From JBBIJO01 sp037445895 (GTDB lineage: Bacteria; Bacteroidota; Ignavibacteria; Kapaibacteriales; UBA2268): 64,000 bases of DNA. The stretch is taken from the NCBI GenBank assembly GCA_037445895.1, contig JBBIJO010000004.1:96674-160673 (forward strand). The letters run 5' to 3'. Each line of letters starts with the position of its first letter. The stretch's first letter is position 1. The notes beneath the pieces were generated by a model. It did no database searches. It had not been told where the DNA came from and saw nothing but the letters and a program-made list of their open reading frames with translations. The translations under genes were made by a program, and so were the position numbers. Shown here in pieces: positions 25,305 through 34,862 of this stretch.

Positions 25305-27299
25305 ATGAAAAGATTTCTCACAATTTTTTGTTTAGTCGTTTTGATTCCAACAATTGGCTCGTTTGCCAAAGACTATCGGAACCTATTTTTATTAGGACAA
25401 CAAGAACTGGTTCCCTCCCCTATCAAAGCCATCACAATCGAATCGATGCCGATTTTCGACAATTCGAAGCCAACCAACGACGACCCACTTGTTACTTACA
25501 GAACAATTGCTACTGTTGGTGCTGGACAGTTTTCGTTATTCGGGTTGATTACACCCGTTGTTTATGAACCAATAACGAAATCAATTTGGTTGGCTCTATC
25601 CAATTTCACGAGCGCTGGTACCAACGATCTGAGAGGTATGATTAATCTTTATATATCGACTAATGATGGAACGAGTTGGCAACCAAGACAAATATACAAT
25701 ACATTGAACGATGTTCCTGTTCTTTCGTCTTTGGGTGTTTGGAACCCGAATAATTCGACCGACATAAATTCCCTTTCCTTTTTTGTTTATTCTCCTTTTG
25801 CGAGGAAAAATATATCGGGCGATTTTCCTTGGGCTGGTGGGCTCTATACAATCTACACCGATGGAACCACATATAACGTCGATTTCCTTTATCCTGGGAA
25901 TGCCTCGGGATATTCTTGGTCAACGAGCAAGGTTGTTTCGCATACTACTACTGATGGTAGCTACGCTTATAATGTAGGTATACTGCGAAATTCGCAAACA
26001 ACCCAATACGGAGCTTATGGACTTGCCTCGTTTAGTTTGAGTAGCTTCGATTTTCTTTATCAAGGAATTCCGCCACAATGGGGAGTCGGAAAATTCAAGC
26101 AATCCGGCAACTTAAATTCTACTTACAACTCGGGTATGTTGATAGATGTTGATAATAATGGGGCTGTTTATGTTGCCGTTTCAAATTTTTTCTTTCCGAA
26201 CGAGGATGCAAACGAGCGGGTTCCTGGCGTTTCGAAATCCACTGACTACGGTCAAAGTTGGAGCGAGTTCGAGCCAATGCCGGTTAGTGTATTAAGCGAC
26301 TATGTTCAAAGCTATGGTGGCATTATCGATGTTGGCGGACAAAAGGTTGGACTCATTTGGGCACCTTATCATCCCAATGCTTTCGTTGTTACGGGTCCCG
26401 ATGAGTATAGTTTCTTTACAAGAGTGGTTATATGGCAATCGCAAGACAGTATTCTTGCCTTTCATATTGTAGAAATGCAGAAACAATATGGGATTTGGAC
26501 GGTTCGCAAAGTAGCAGACTTCAACGGCACCCCATTGGTGATAATGAACGATTCTCTCGGAGGGTCTCTTGATTCATTAAAATTTAGGCATTCGGATATG
26601 GGACAAGAACTCCAAGCGGCGAAAACGGCGGACGGGCGTTATCTCGTCGTAAAGTGGATTGATTATGTTAATCAACAAGTTGTATTTAATCCTCCGTTTA
26701 CCATTAGTGGGGGTCAAAGATTTGATAATTTATTTACCACCGACGTTTTCTTTTCGTATCGAGATGTGTCGAACTATAATTGGAATGAACCTATAAATGC
26801 AACAAGCGATACCATTTATAACAAAGTAACATGGATACCCAGTTTGCTACCTTCGATTGAAAAAATACCTTTGATTCAGTCATTTACTCGGCAAATGAAT
26901 TATAGTGATGTAACACACCCACGTAACTCATACCCACGCTTTATTCAGCAGATGGTTGTGGATTATGCTCAGGATGTTGTTTTTTCTCTTGTCAATTTGT
27001 CGCCGAATTCTGTTGAGCAGGAAGCTGGAACAACATTCTCTTTTGAGCTTAAAGATGTTGTTCCGAACCCTGTCCCCGATTACGTAGATATTCGTTTTGT
27101 TTTGAATACACCAACGAACCTAACACTTGAAGTTTTCGATGTTTTGGGTAACAGAGTTGCTAAGTTATTCGAAGGATATGCCACCGAAGGTCCACACGCT
27201 GTTGCATTTAATACGCTAAAGCTTGCCGATGGTGTTTACTATTGCAAATTAACTGCCGAAGGCAAAACACAAACAAAATTGCTTAATGTAATCCATTGA
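25305..27299 (+). CDS. Secreted type IX cargo protein with Asp-box repeats and C-terminal sorting domain
   Basis: This 664-residue protein has an N-terminal signal peptide (FLTIFCLVVLIPTIGSFA). At least two sialidase-type Asp-box motifs, STNDGTSWQ (118-126) and STDYGQSWS (312-320), point to a beta-propeller. The type A sorting domain occupies about residues 585-664 (DVVPNPVPDYVDIRF, LEVFDVLGNRV, LADGVYYCKLT). It should be exported by Sec, then by type IX secretion, and cleaved or anchored at the surface. I see no catalytic residues that would fix an enzymatic role. It is a single gene with a strong terminator behind it. Confidence 0.85.
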   Translation: MKRFLTIFCLVVLIPTIGSFAKDYRNLFLLGQQELVPSPIKAITIESMPIFDNSKPTNDDPLVTYRTIATVGAGQFSLFGLITPVVYEPITKSIWLALSNFTSAGTNDLRGMINLYISTNDGTSWQPRQIYNTLNDVPVLSSLGVWNPNNSTDINSLSFFVYSPFARKNISGDFPWAGGLYTIYTDGTTYNVDFLYPGNASGYSWSTSKVVSHTTTDGSYAYNVGILRNSQTTQYGAYGLASFSLSSFDFLYQGIPPQWGVGKFKQSGNLNSTYNSGMLIDVDNNGAVYVAVSNFFFPNEDANERVPGVSKSTDYGQSWSEFEPMPVSVLSDYVQSYGGIIDVGGQKVGLIWAPYHPNAFVVTGPDEYSFFTRVVIWQSQDSILAFHIVEMQKQYGIWTVRKVADFNGTPLVIMNDSLGGSLDSLKFRHSDMGQELQAAKTADGRYLVVKWIDYVNQQVVFNPPFTISGGQRFDNLFTTDVFFSYRDVSNYNWNEPINATSDTIYNKVTWIPSLLPSIEKIPLIQSFTRQMNYSDVTHPRNSYPRFIQQMVVDYAQDVVFSLVNLSPNSVEQEAGTTFSFELKDVVPNPVPDYVDIRFVLNTPTNLTLEVFDVLGNRVAKLFEGYATEGPHAVAFNTLKLADGVYYCKLTAEGKTQTKLLNVIH

Positions 27300-27320
27300 C
27301 GGCGTTTTCATTTGCATATA

Positions 27321-27354
27321 AAAAGCCCTCTCTTCGACCGAGAGGGTTTTTTCT
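27321..27354 (+). terminator. Rho-independent terminator of the T9SS cargo gene
   Basis: CCCTCTC (27326-27332) pairs with GAGAGGG (27340-27346) around a TTCGACC loop, and TTTTTT follows. It sits 26 nt after the stop codon. Confidence 0.9.
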
Positions 27355-27470
27355 TTAATATTTTTGTATTGACTCGGTGGCTTCAATTCTACGTTATTGG
27401 GATATGGTATAAGTTCCTAACATAATTTTGATTATTTTTGCTGTTTGGAAAAATACTTTTGGTGAATGTA

Positions 27471-28457
27471 ATGGATATTTCAACAACATATTTAGGTTTT
27501 AAACTTGCTAACCCGATAATAATTGGTAGTTCGGGTTATACATATTCGGTTAAGGACATCAGGAATCTTGTTGAAAATGGAGCTTCGGCAATTGTTTTGA
27601 AATCTTTGTTCGAAGAAGAAATACTTTGGGAAATTGAATCGAACATCGCTCAAATGCACCGTCCGATGACTATTTACCCCGAAATCTACGACTTTTTCAA
27701 TCTCGAAACCCTCGAAGATAGCGTTTCGAAGTATTTAAGCCTGATTGAAGAATCGAAGAAAGCAGTAGATGTTCCGATTATTGCTAGTATCAATTGTATT
27801 AGTGCAAGCGAATGGGTCCCCTTTTCCAGGAAAATTGCATTGGCTGGTGCCGATGCCCTTGAGTTAAATATTTTCATTATGCCATCGGATTTAGACCGAA
27901 CAAGCCAAGAGAACGAAAAAACCTATTTCGAAGTAATAGACGCTGTTTTGAAAGAAGTAACTATTCCAGTTTCAGTTAAAATTAGTTATTTCTTTTCCAA
28001 TCTTGCTGCAATGATTAAGAAAGTTTCCGAAACTGGCATAAAAGGAATCGTTCTTTTCAATCGTTTCTTTAACCCTGACTTCGATTTAGATACGCTTTCG
28101 GTTATTCCGTCAAATGTTTTAAGTAGCCCAACCGATTTGGGTATTACCCTACGTTGGGTTTCTATAATGAGCGGAAGAGTTAGTTGCGATATTGCTGCTT
28201 CGACTGGTATCCACGATGGGAAAGCTGTAATCAAGCAATTACTAGCCGGGGCGAAAGCCGTCGAAATTGCTTCGGCAATTTATCGCAAAGGACCTAAAGT
28301 CATCGGCGAGATGATTCAAGAAATTCAAGATTGGATGACGGAAAAATGTTATGAATCTATTGATGAATTTCGTGGAAAACTTAGCCAGGCAAAAAGTTTG
28401 AATCCCGCTATCTACGAGAGGTCACAATTTATGAGGTATTTTAGCGAAAAGTTTTAA
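27471..28457 (+). CDS. Dihydroorotate dehydrogenase-like FMN protein
   Basis: This 328-residue TIM-barrel protein is homologous to class 1 dihydroorotate dehydrogenases: TTYLGFKLANPIIIGSSGYT at the start, VPIIASINC, and the phosphate-binding end GIHDGKAVIKQLLAGAKAVEI. The active-site loop, normally NLSCPN with the catalytic cysteine, reads LNIFIMPSD, with neither Cys nor Ser. It is therefore probably not a standard PyrD; such 'dihydroorotate dehydrogenase-like' proteins are found in Bacteroidota relatives. ATG 27471 is chosen over an upstream in-frame codon because it matches family N-termini. It is followed 15 nt later by a polyprenyl synthase. Confidence 0.82.
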   Translation: MDISTTYLGFKLANPIIIGSSGYTYSVKDIRNLVENGASAIVLKSLFEEEILWEIESNIAQMHRPMTIYPEIYDFFNLETLEDSVSKYLSLIEESKKAVDVPIIASINCISASEWVPFSRKIALAGADALELNIFIMPSDLDRTSQENEKTYFEVIDAVLKEVTIPVSVKISYFFSNLAAMIKKVSETGIKGIVLFNRFFNPDFDLDTLSVIPSNVLSSPTDLGITLRWVSIMSGRVSCDIAASTGIHDGKAVIKQLLAGAKAVEIASAIYRKGPKVIGEMIQEIQDWMTEKCYESIDEFRGKLSQAKSLNPAIYERSQFMRYFSEKF

Positions 28458-28472
28458 CAATTTATTACTAAT

Positions 28473-29447
28473 TTGAAAACTATCAACGAAATAATAAAAC
28501 CAATAGAGCAAGAGCTTCGAGTGTTCGAAAATAATTTCCGCTCTATTTTAAAGAGCAATATTATACTCCTCGATACTGTGGTTTCTTATTTGGTAAATCG
28601 AAAGGGCAAGCGAATACGCCCAGTTTTGACATTTCTTTCTGCTGGATTGGTTGGAGAAATAAATTCCCGAACCCATATCGGAGCAGCTATGGTTGAACTT
28701 CTCCATACAGCAACTTTGATACACGACGATGTTGTTGACGAAGCAATGGAGCGTCGCGGTTTTGCTTCAATTAATGCAAAATGGAATAATAAAATTGCGG
28801 TTCTTGTTGGCGATTTTCTTTTAGCAAAAGGGCTATTGATTGCTATTGACAACGGAGAAACCGACTTCTTAGATGTGCTTTCCGAATCTGTTCGGCTGAT
28901 GAGTGAAGGTGAATTACTCCAGATTCAAACAAGCCGAGAGGAGGAAACCGATGAATCCCGCTATTTCGAAATCATTTATGGCAAAACCGCATCGCTTGTT
29001 TCAGCTTGCTGCGAAATTGGAGTGCTGAGTGTTTCATCCGATATAACTATTCGCAATACGATGAAGGAATTTGGCCGTTTGGTTGGTCTTGCTTTTCAAA
29101 TTCGCGACGACATAATTGATTATATAGGGAAATCAAGCATCGTCGGTAAACCCATCGGTAATGATATCAAAGAAAGGAAAATTACGCTCCCTTTGATTTA
29201 TGCATTGAGTAATGCTCCCTCGGACGAAGCAAAAAAAATTGTAAAACAGGTAAAATCAAAAAGCAAACGAAAAGACATCCAACGAATTGTTGAGTTTGTT
29301 ATTGCCAATAACGGAGTAATTTTAGCCGAAATGAAGGCGAAAAAATTAATTGAAAAAGCTAAACAACTTCTCGGTAATTTCGAGGATAGTTATCCGAAAG
29401 AATCGCTGATGAAACTCGCCGATTTCGTCATCGAGCGCGAAAAATAA
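28473..29447 (+). CDS. Polyprenyl diphosphate synthase (octaprenyl/heptaprenyl type)
   Basis: It condenses isopentenyl diphosphate onto allylic diphosphates to make the quinone side chain or a similar product. The 324-residue all-helical protein has KGKRIRP (44-50), the first aspartate motif DDVVD (85-89) and the second DDIID (212-216). The start must be the TTG at 28473, because the next in-frame ATG would remove the essential KGKRIRP region. It lies 15 nt after the DHOD-like gene, probably in one transcript. Chain length cannot be read safely from the sequence. Confidence 0.92.
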   Translation: MKTINEIIKPIEQELRVFENNFRSILKSNIILLDTVVSYLVNRKGKRIRPVLTFLSAGLVGEINSRTHIGAAMVELLHTATLIHDDVVDEAMERRGFASINAKWNNKIAVLVGDFLLAKGLLIAIDNGETDFLDVLSESVRLMSEGELLQIQTSREEETDESRYFEIIYGKTASLVSACCEIGVLSVSSDITIRNTMKEFGRLVGLAFQIRDDIIDYIGKSSIVGKPIGNDIKERKITLPLIYALSNAPSDEAKKIVKQVKSKSKRKDIQRIVEFVIANNGVILAEMKAKKLIEKAKQLLGNFEDSYPKESLMKLADFVIEREK

Positions 29448-29616
29448 TGGCATTTCCAACAAATCCAATGGTAGCCTTTATATAAGTTGGTATTAACTGA
29501 TTACGGCTTTCGAAAAATTCTATCGAGGCAATGCGCTTCTTTTCCTACTTTCCCAACGATTCAATGATTGCTTAGAATTTTAAATTTATTATTGATTATT
29601 TAATCACTAATAATAT

Positions 29617-29647
29617 TTTGGTTTTACTGTAAAAAATACTAATTTTG
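29617..29647 (+). promoter_or_regulatory. Promoter of nusA operon
   Basis: TTTG (29617-29620), 19 nt, then TAATTTTG (29640-29647) fits the Bacteroidota-type -33/-7 consensus. The 252-base gap before nusA otherwise holds no gene. The expected start of transcription falls at about 29653, on a 16-bp palindrome. Confidence 0.75.
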
Positions 29648-29652
29648 TAATT

Positions 29653-29668
29653 ATGGGCTCGAGCCCAT
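29653..29668. promoter_or_regulatory. 16-bp perfect palindrome at the nusA transcription start
   Basis: ATGGGCTCGAGCCCAT is its own reverse complement and lies 6-21 nt after the -7 element, 32 nt before the nusA ATG. It could be a dimeric repressor operator or, in RNA, a GGGC-UCGA-GCCC hairpin at the 5' end of the transcript. Confidence 0.65.
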
Positions 29669-29699
29669 TTTCTGTAAATTTAGTAAAGGATAAATTTAG

Positions 29700-31022
29700 A
29701 TGGTTCGAAAGAAAAAAACAAAACATCAAGTGGATAAAAAACTCATAGTCGATGCTTTCCAAGAGATGGCAAAGGCGAAAAATATCGACAAAGAAAGTTT
29801 ACAAAAAATTCTCGAGGAAACCTTTGCCCTTATGGTTCGGAAAAAATATGGTCAAGATGCAAAGTTCGAGATTGTTTTGAATGTGGACAAAGGTGACATC
29901 GAAATTTACCTTATCAAACAAATAGTTGAACAAGTCGAAGACCCAATAACTGAAATTACTTTGGAAGAGGCTCGCCTTTACGATAGCGATTATGAATTGG
30001 GCGATGAATATATCGAAGAAATCAACTTCGAGAATATTTACGATAGTTTTGGACGCCGCATCGTTGCTGTTGCAGCACAAACTTTGAACCAGAAGATTCG
30101 AGAAGTCGAGAAAGAAAAGATATACAACGAATACAAACCGCGCGAAGGCGAGGTAATTGTTGGCGAAGTTTACCAAGTGCGTCGCAACGATATTCTTGTT
30201 ATGCATAATAAAGTCGAAATGCGGCTCCCTCGCGAAGAACAAATACCGAATGAACCCTATAAATTCAAAAAGAACCAAACGATGAAGGCAATAATCAAGG
30301 AGGTTAGGAAAACCGGGGGAGGAATACCCGATATTATACTTTCCAGAACATCGGACGATTTCCTTGCTCGCTTGTTCGAGATAGAAATTCCGGAAGTTTA
30401 CGATGGGATAATTCAAATAAAAGGAATTGCTCGCGACCCCGGGGAAAGAAGCAAAGTTACAGTGCAATCAATAGACCCACGAGTCGACCCGGTAGGAGCT
30501 TGTGTGGGAATGAAAGGAGTACGTATTCATTCGATTGTCCGTGAGTTGAATAATGAAAATATTGACTTAATTGAATACTCCGAAGATCCAAAAGTATTTA
30601 TTGCGCGTGCACTTGCACCAGCAATAGTAAAGGATGTTCAAATCGAACCCGATATCCGTCACGCAACTGTGATTGTTGCCGACGACCAAGTCCCCTATGC
30701 AATAGGGAAAAATGGGCAAAATGTTCGTTTGGCAATGAAATTGACCGGTTTCTCAATCACACTTGTCAAAGAAAGTGGCGAAGACATCGAACTGAGCGAA
30801 TTCAAGGAAGAACTTGGAGCCCAAGTTTACAAAGAGTTAGTGGATTTAGGTATCCAAACTGCTCGTGAATTTCTTAGTGCCGACCCCGAAAAACTGTTCT
30901 CAATCCATGGGATGACTCGCGATACCCTACTCGAACTTCGTCAAATAATGTTAAAAGAATTTGAAGAGGAAGAAAAACCCGAAGATATCGAGAAGATTAA
31001 CGAAGCTTGGAACAAAAAGTAG
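29700..31022 (+). CDS. nusA: Transcription termination/antitermination factor NusA
   Basis: It binds RNA polymerase and nascent RNA to control pausing, termination and rRNA antitermination. The 440-residue protein has the N-terminal RNAP-binding domain (1-130), an S1 domain (from EGEVIVGEVYQVRRN), then KH domains with VGACVGMKGVRIHSIVREL and YAIGKNGQNVRLAMKLTG. A short C-terminal helix-hairpin-helix segment ends in an acidic tail. It heads nusA-infB-rbfA. The usual upstream rimP is missing here. Confidence 0.97.
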   Translation: MVRKKKTKHQVDKKLIVDAFQEMAKAKNIDKESLQKILEETFALMVRKKYGQDAKFEIVLNVDKGDIEIYLIKQIVEQVEDPITEITLEEARLYDSDYELGDEYIEEINFENIYDSFGRRIVAVAAQTLNQKIREVEKEKIYNEYKPREGEVIVGEVYQVRRNDILVMHNKVEMRLPREEQIPNEPYKFKKNQTMKAIIKEVRKTGGGIPDIILSRTSDDFLARLFEIEIPEVYDGIIQIKGIARDPGERSKVTVQSIDPRVDPVGACVGMKGVRIHSIVRELNNENIDLIEYSEDPKVFIARALAPAIVKDVQIEPDIRHATVIVADDQVPYAIGKNGQNVRLAMKLTGFSITLVKESGEDIELSEFKEELGAQVYKELVDLGIQTAREFLSADPEKLFSIHGMTRDTLLELRQIMLKEFEEEEKPEDIEKINEAWNKK

Positions 31023-31197
31023 TCGAAATAAATCATTTTAAATAAAACAATTTATAAATATATGCGTTTTATTGGCAGTATGGAACAGGAAATGAGAATG
31101 GTATGTTGAAATGTAGATTTTTTATATAAAAAGGGCTACAACCAACTCGCAAGTCCGATAAATAATTGATTCATCGTTATTTTTGTTGTTAATATTG

Positions 31198-31205
31198 TAA
31201 TTTTG
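31198..31205 (+). promoter_or_regulatory. Possible -7 element before infB
   Basis: TAATTTTG lies 33 nt before the infB ATG, in a 216-base gap after nusA. No TTTG is found 19-21 nt upstream, so it is a partial match. It may give infB an extra internal promoter. Confidence 0.35.
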
Positions 31206-31238
31206 TATTGTATTATAGGGATTTTTAAAAATAAGTTT

Positions 31239-34091
31239 ATGGTGGAAAAGAAGAAAATAAGACTACACCAAGTAGCTACCGAATTAAATATCGGGAAAGA
31301 TACTATTGTGGATTTTCTTTTTAAATCGGGTTTTCAAATAACAAACAAGCCAACATCAATTCTCGACGATGAAATGATAAATGCAGTAATCAAAAACTTC
31401 GTTAAGGAAAAGAAACTTGTAGAAAACCTAAAAAGTAAATTTGGATTAGATTCGCCAACGGTGGCCGAAGAACCTAAAACACCTGTTACTTTCGGTACAC
31501 AGACAACTGGAACCAGCAAAGCAGATGAAGACTTGGATAGTTTTTTCGAGGAAAATATTATTACAGCAGCAACTACCGTAGAAATTCCACCAATTCAAGA
31601 AGCTAAAGAATCCGCCAAAGAACCTGAGAAAAAAACCCAAAAAATTGTAGAGCCAGAGATTTCGGAAGGAGAGCAAGTAGCAATTGAACAAACAAAGTAT
31701 AAAGTAGGCGATGTGATAGATTTAACCGGGAATGAAAGCCGCCGAGCTAAACCGAAGAAAGATAAAACAACAGAAAAGCCTTTCGACAAAAGGAAAGTAA
31801 AGGATGATGGAAAAGAAACTAAGGAAATTTTAAAACCATCCAAACCCAAAGAAAAAATTAAAGCAAAGGAGAGGGTAACACAAATCCAAGAGGAACCAAA
31901 ACCAACCGAAGAGATTATCGAAAAACCGACGAATGAGCAAGAAATCGAGCTTAAAATTCCGGGGGTTGTCACAATTGAACAGTCGGAGGAGGTTGTCGTT
32001 CCTACTAAGAAAAAATATATCGAAGAAACGGAAGAAGAATTCGAAGAAAGCTACGAAGACACCCTCGTTCAAAGGAAATGGTTCCGCAAGCGTGGTGGTA
32101 AAATTCGGCCAGTGAAGGATTTTGGTCCCAAAAAGAAATTAAAGCAGAGGAAGAATTATCGCGAAGACATAGTTGAAAATGAGGAAGAAATTACACGAAC
32201 GATAAGAGAAACACTATATGGAATTGCAGAAGAATCCGATGTAAAGAAAAGGGCAAAAATTCGCCACCGACGCAAAGACGAGAAATTGGAAAAAGAACAT
32301 AAGAAAATCGAAGAACTCGAAAAAAGGCAAAAAGTTCTGCAAGTTTCGGAATTTATTACAACTTCGGAACTTGCGAGTATGATAGGAGTCGAAGCGGCGG
32401 AAATTATTAGTAAGGTTTTTCAACTTGGCCTTATTGTTTCGATGAATCAAAGGTTGGATAAAGACACGATAGTCCTGATTGCCGATGATTATGGTTACGA
32501 AGTAGAATTTGTCGAGGAAAAGGAGTTACTAATTCAAGAACTTGATTTCGACGATGAGCCTCAGACATTGCAACCGCGACCTCCAATTGTTACAATTATG
32601 GGGCACGTTGACCACGGCAAGACTTCTCTTTTGGACTACATTCGTAAATCCAACATAGTAGCTGGGGAAGCCGGGGGAATCACTCAACATATTGGTGCGT
32701 ATCAAGTGGAAATCCCCGGGAAAGGTTTTATTACTTTTATCGATACTCCCGGGCACGAAGCCTTTACAGCTATGCGGGCTCGTGGTGCGATGGTTACCGA
32801 TATAGTTGTGCTGGTTGTTGCAGCCGACGATGCGGTAATGCCACAAACAATAGAAGCAATTAACCATGCACGGGCTGCAAACGTTCCAATTATCGTTGCA
32901 ATAAACAAAATTGACAAGCCAGATTCTAATCCCGATAGAATTCGCCAGCAATTAGCCGATCTTGGTATCCTTGTCGAAGAATGGCAAGGAACTCATCAGT
33001 CTGTTGAAATTTCCGCAAAATACGGAACAAATGTTGACCTTCTGCTCGAGAAGATACTCCTCGAAGCCGAACTACTGGAACTGAAAGCAAATCCGCATCG
33101 ACAAGCTAAGGCTACCATAGTCGAGTCACATCTCGACAAAGGGCGCGGAGCTGTTGCAACTGCAATTGTGCAAAAGGGCACTTTAAATATTGGGGATGTT
33201 TTTGTATCGGGTTTGACTTATGGTAGGGTCCGCTCGATGTTCGATGAACGCAACAAAAGATTAGAAACTGCTGGACCTTCGACACCAGTTAGAATTGTTG
33301 GATTCGATTTACTGCCCGAAGCCGGTGATGTGCTTTATGTTGTCGAGACCGAACAAATTGCCCGCGAAATTGCTTACAAACGGCAACAAATAAAACGCGA
33401 ACAATCGTTGCGACAAATGAAAGTTGTTTCTCTCGATGATTTATCGAAGCAAATCCAACTTGGGACTATTAAAGAATTAAACTTAATTTTGAAAACCGAT
33501 GTTACCGGTTCTCTCGAAGCACTTAGTGAGTCCTTAGTCAAGTTATCCAACGAAGAAGTAAAAGTTAATATCCTACATAAAGGGGTTGGCAATGTAAACG
33601 AGTCCGACGTAACTCTTGCTGCTGCTTCGAATGCAGTCGTTATCGCTTTCCAAGTTTCCTCGACCGGTGGGGCACGTAAACTCGCCGAAAAACTCTCTAT
33701 TGAAATTCGGCAATATAATATTATTTATGAATGTATAAACGAAATTAAATTGGCGTTAGAAGGTTTGTTGAGCCCCGAAATCCAAGAAACCATTACTGCA
33801 ACGCTCGAGGTTCGACAAACTTTTCATATTAGTAAGGTGGGGACTGTTGCAGGGTGCTATGTTCAAACTGGAAAAGTTACACGCAGCGACAGAATTCGAG
33901 TCCTTCGCGATGGCCTTGTTATACACAAAGGCACAATAGAATCATTAAAACGTGGCAAAGAAGATGTGCGCGAAGTCGAAACGGGTTACGAATGTGGAAT
34001 TATGCTCCACAACTTCAATGATGTCGCTGTAAACGATATTCTCGAAACATATAAACTTGTCGAGATTCGTAAGACATTAGAATTTAAATAA
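31239..34091 (+). CDS. infB: Translation initiation factor IF-2
   Basis: This GTPase brings initiator tRNA to the ribosome. The 950-residue protein has an N-terminal IF2_N helical domain (IRLHQVATELNIGKDTIVDF), then a long charged linker (to about 380) and a second IF2_N-like segment (EFITTSELASMIGVEAAEII). The G domain follows with GHVDHGKT, DTPGHEAF and NKID, then domains II-IV. ATG 31239 is chosen because the longer frame from 31203 begins with TTG and has no family match. It is followed by rbfA 9 nt later. Confidence 0.97.
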   Translation: MVEKKKIRLHQVATELNIGKDTIVDFLFKSGFQITNKPTSILDDEMINAVIKNFVKEKKLVENLKSKFGLDSPTVAEEPKTPVTFGTQTTGTSKADEDLDSFFEENIITAATTVEIPPIQEAKESAKEPEKKTQKIVEPEISEGEQVAIEQTKYKVGDVIDLTGNESRRAKPKKDKTTEKPFDKRKVKDDGKETKEILKPSKPKEKIKAKERVTQIQEEPKPTEEIIEKPTNEQEIELKIPGVVTIEQSEEVVVPTKKKYIEETEEEFEESYEDTLVQRKWFRKRGGKIRPVKDFGPKKKLKQRKNYREDIVENEEEITRTIRETLYGIAEESDVKKRAKIRHRRKDEKLEKEHKKIEELEKRQKVLQVSEFITTSELASMIGVEAAEIISKVFQLGLIVSMNQRLDKDTIVLIADDYGYEVEFVEEKELLIQELDFDDEPQTLQPRPPIVTIMGHVDHGKTSLLDYIRKSNIVAGEAGGITQHIGAYQVEIPGKGFITFIDTPGHEAFTAMRARGAMVTDIVVLVVAADDAVMPQTIEAINHARAANVPIIVAINKIDKPDSNPDRIRQQLADLGILVEEWQGTHQSVEISAKYGTNVDLLLEKILLEAELLELKANPHRQAKATIVESHLDKGRGAVATAIVQKGTLNIGDVFVSGLTYGRVRSMFDERNKRLETAGPSTPVRIVGFDLLPEAGDVLYVVETEQIAREIAYKRQQIKREQSLRQMKVVSLDDLSKQIQLGTIKELNLILKTDVTGSLEALSESLVKLSNEEVKVNILHKGVGNVNESDVTLAAASNAVVIAFQVSSTGGARKLAEKLSIEIRQYNIIYECINEIKLALEGLLSPEIQETITATLEVRQTFHISKVGTVAGCYVQTGKVTRSDRIRVLRDGLVIHKGTIESLKRGKEDVREVETGYECGIMLHNFNDVAVNDILETYKLVEIRKTLEFK

Positions 34092-34100
34092 GTTGTTTCG

Positions 34101-34463
34101 ATGGGATTCCGAGAAGAGAAAATAGCAAACACCATTAAAAAAGTTCTGTGGCAACCTTTATCGGAATTTGCACAGGAGAAAAATGCTGGCCTTGTAACAA
34201 TCACCGAAGTTAAGATGTCTCCCGATTTGTCGATTGCTAAGATTTACGTGAGTACTTATGGTGGTAAAATTTCACCACAAACATTTATTAATTTACTCGA
34301 TGAAGATAAGTCGCATTTGCGTCGGTTGGTAGGAGCAAATGTTCGTTTGCGTTTAACTCCTGAGCTTCGATTTTACTACGATGATTCCCTCGATAAAATC
34401 GAATACATTGAAAAACTATTGGAAGAAGCCAAAAGTGGAAAAACCAAAAACGAACACAGTTGA
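34101..34463 (+). CDS. rbfA: Ribosome-binding factor A
   Basis: This 120-residue 30S maturation factor has a KH-like fold typical of RbfA: VTITEVKMSPDLSIAKIYVS near the middle, then LRRLVGANVRLRLTPELRFYYDDSLD. It follows infB closely and overlaps the start of the YraN-family gene, as part of the conserved nusA-infB-rbfA operon. Confidence 0.94.
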   Translation: MGFREEKIANTIKKVLWQPLSEFAQEKNAGLVTITEVKMSPDLSIAKIYVSTYGGKISPQTFINLLDEDKSHLRRLVGANVRLRLTPELRFYYDDSLDKIEYIEKLLEEAKSGKTKNEHS

Positions 34464-34803
34464 AAAAGGACGTCAAGGCGAACAAATAGCACTCGATTTT
34501 CTTCAATCCAAAGGCTACAAAATTATCAAACAAAATTTCCATTTTGGTCGATATGGCGAAATCGATTTAATTGGAGAAAAGGATAATACATTAATTTTTT
34601 TTGAAGTTAAAGTGCAAACAACGGATGCTTTTGGTGATCCTCGGTATTGGATAACACCTTCGAAACAAGAGAAACTTCGGAAAGCTGCAAATGGTTACCT
34701 TTATATAAACAAAATCGAAGATAGTAATTGCCGTTTTGATGCAATTGTAATCGACTTGCGCACTACCCCCCCACAAATTGAACACATAAAAAATGCATTT
34801 TGA
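34435..34803 (+). CDS. YraN/UPF0102-family putative endonuclease
   Basis: This protein of about 122 residues has the family core GRQGEQIALDFLQSKGYKII, the nuclease-like GEIDLIGEKDNTLIFFEVKV (D..E.K pattern of a Holliday-junction-resolvase-like fold), and KQEKLRKAANGYL. Biochemical function is not established. The start is uncertain: GTG 34435 gives a 29-nt overlap with rbfA, while ATG 34381 would give 83 nt. The conserved region begins after both. Confidence 0.85.
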   Translation: MEKPKTNTVEKGRQGEQIALDFLQSKGYKIIKQNFHFGRYGEIDLIGEKDNTLIFFEVKVQTTDAFGDPRYWITPSKQEKLRKAANGYLYINKIEDSNCRFDAIVIDLRTTPPQIEHIKNAF

Positions 34804-34862
34804 TGTCTATTCCTTTAAACTTTTTTATAATTTTGTAAGTTGTTAAGAAATAAAAGGAATTT

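Noticed and set aside
29799..30467. 222-codon open frame antisense to nusA
   Set aside because: nusA is certain on the other strand. The antisense product is a low-complexity Phe/Asn-rich sequence, as expected from a reverse-read charged protein.
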